The position numbers and the translations under genes are program-made. Below, piece by piece: positions 63,587-64,000 of a stretch of DNA of 64,000 nt. The first letter of the stretch is position 1; each line of letters begins with the position of its first letter. The notes beneath the pieces are model-generated. The model had not been told where the DNA came from and made no database searches. It saw only the letters and a list, made by a program, of their open reading frames with translations. The stretch is from Streptomyces ficellus (GTDB lineage Bacteria > Actinomycetota > Actinomycetes > Streptomycetales > Streptomycetaceae), in the NCBI RefSeq assembly GCF_009739905.1, contig NZ_CP034279.1:1302001-1366000 (forward strand). Direction: 5' to 3'.

Positions 63587-63686
63587 GGCGTGGTTCACCC
63601 TTTCGGCGATGGATCGCTGGTGCGGATCACTGGGGGCGCGGATCACGGGGGTGCGGATCACCGCATGTGGTTCACGGGGGTGCGAG

Positions 63687-64000
63687 TCAGGGTCGCTGCT
63701 GGTCGTCCGCCCCGGTGTCGACCATGCCGGCGCTGAGCGTCGACCCGTCCTGCGGGTCGATGAGCAGGAACGAGCCGGTGCGCTTGTTCTCGGCGTAGTC
63801 GTCGACGGCGAGCGGCTCGGCGGTGAGGATCCGGACGCCGCCGATGTCGTTGGCGGACAGCCCGTCGTGGCACGGGAGCCGGCGGGCGACGGCGACGTCC
63901 GTGCGGTAGGTGATGTCCTCGACCACGGCGGGGACCGTCCGGGTGGTGTGCTTGAGCAGTACGCGCTGCCGTGCGCGCAGCGGACGCTCGTCGAGGTGGC
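63687..64000 (-). CDS. cysN: Sulfate adenylyltransferase large subunit (CysN type), C-terminal part
   Basis: The window end cuts this minus-strand gene; only about 104 C-terminal codons are present. They read RQRVLLKHTTRTVPAVVEDI, LSANDIGGVRILTAEPLAVD and KRTGSFLLIDPQDGSTLSAG, the final beta-barrel domain of CysN/NodQ GTPase-type ATP sulfurylase subunits. No APS kinase domain follows, so it is not a NodQ fusion. It could be housekeeping sulfate assimilation or a cluster-specific copy supplying activated sulfate; the rest of the gene and its neighbours lie outside the window. Confidence 0.8.
   Translation of the reverse strand, partial: HLDERPLRARQRVLLKHTTRTVPAVVEDITYRTDVAVARRLPCHDGLSANDIGGVRILTAEPLAVDDYAENKRTGSFLLIDPQDGSTLSAGMVDTGADDQQRP

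Overview
The window is chromosomal DNA of a Streptomyces or very close relative. GC is very high, codons end mostly in G or C, GTG and TTG starts are common, and the families are typical of the genus (eukaryotic-type Ser/Thr kinase, DUF5955, TIGR03086, many secreted and FnIII proteins). No rRNA, complete tRNA or CRISPR array is visible.

Layout. (1) 1-24.9 kb and 35.3-37.3 kb hold a purine-to-glyoxylate catabolic regulon: allantoinase (cut by the window start), an AllR-type IclR regulator, malate synthase, two NCS2 permeases around an 8-oxoguanine deaminase, urate oxidase, HIU hydrolase, OHCU decarboxylase, a DauR-like HTH protein, hydroxypyruvate isomerase, tartronate semialdehyde reductase, catalase and glyoxylate carboligase. 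Purine uptake and oxidation give allantoin. Glyoxylate derived from allantoin is then condensed by Gcl and reduced to glycerate, or joined to acetyl-CoA by AceB. Catalase can remove the H2O2 made by urate oxidase. Two palindromes tie the promoters together: tandem TTCCG-N5-CGGAA boxes exactly 21 bp apart at hyi, gcl and aceB, and a TTCAAC-N5-GTTGAA site at allB, aceB, uraD and katA. A block of core-type genes (kinase, nucleotidyltransferase, FnIII lipoprotein, exonuclease, several unknowns) lies inside this part.

(2) 24.9-35.2 kb is an accessory stretch: gene debris, tiny plasmid- or phage-type ORFs, a broken HTH gene, two tandem propeller-like proteins, a secreted polysaccharide lyase, a hydrolase/MarR pair, a phage-type HNH nuclease and an endolysin beside a truncated relative of its own 5' end.

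(3) 37.3-46.2 kb is ordinary chromosome: two coupled acyl-CoA synthetases, LysE exporter, VOC protein, AlkZ-like winged-helix protein and CorA.

(4) 46.2-53.7 kb is a probable defence or conflict island. It follows corA and contains a deleted remnant of another corA 3' end. It carries a membrane protein with a TIR-like soluble domain, a DUF6338 protein, a tightly coupled operon of a 55-residue protein, a caspase-like protease and a SLOG-type nucleotide sensor, and a convergent TIR protein with a membrane segment. This is the best candidate for an undescribed system.

(5) 53.9-64 kb looks like a small biosynthetic cluster for a peptide-like metabolite made by ATP-grasp ligases: M20 peptidase, two ATP-grasp enzymes, SDR, MFS exporter, class III aminotransferase, an amino-acid ABC pair without its ATPase, and the 3' end of a CysN-type sulfate adenylyltransferase.
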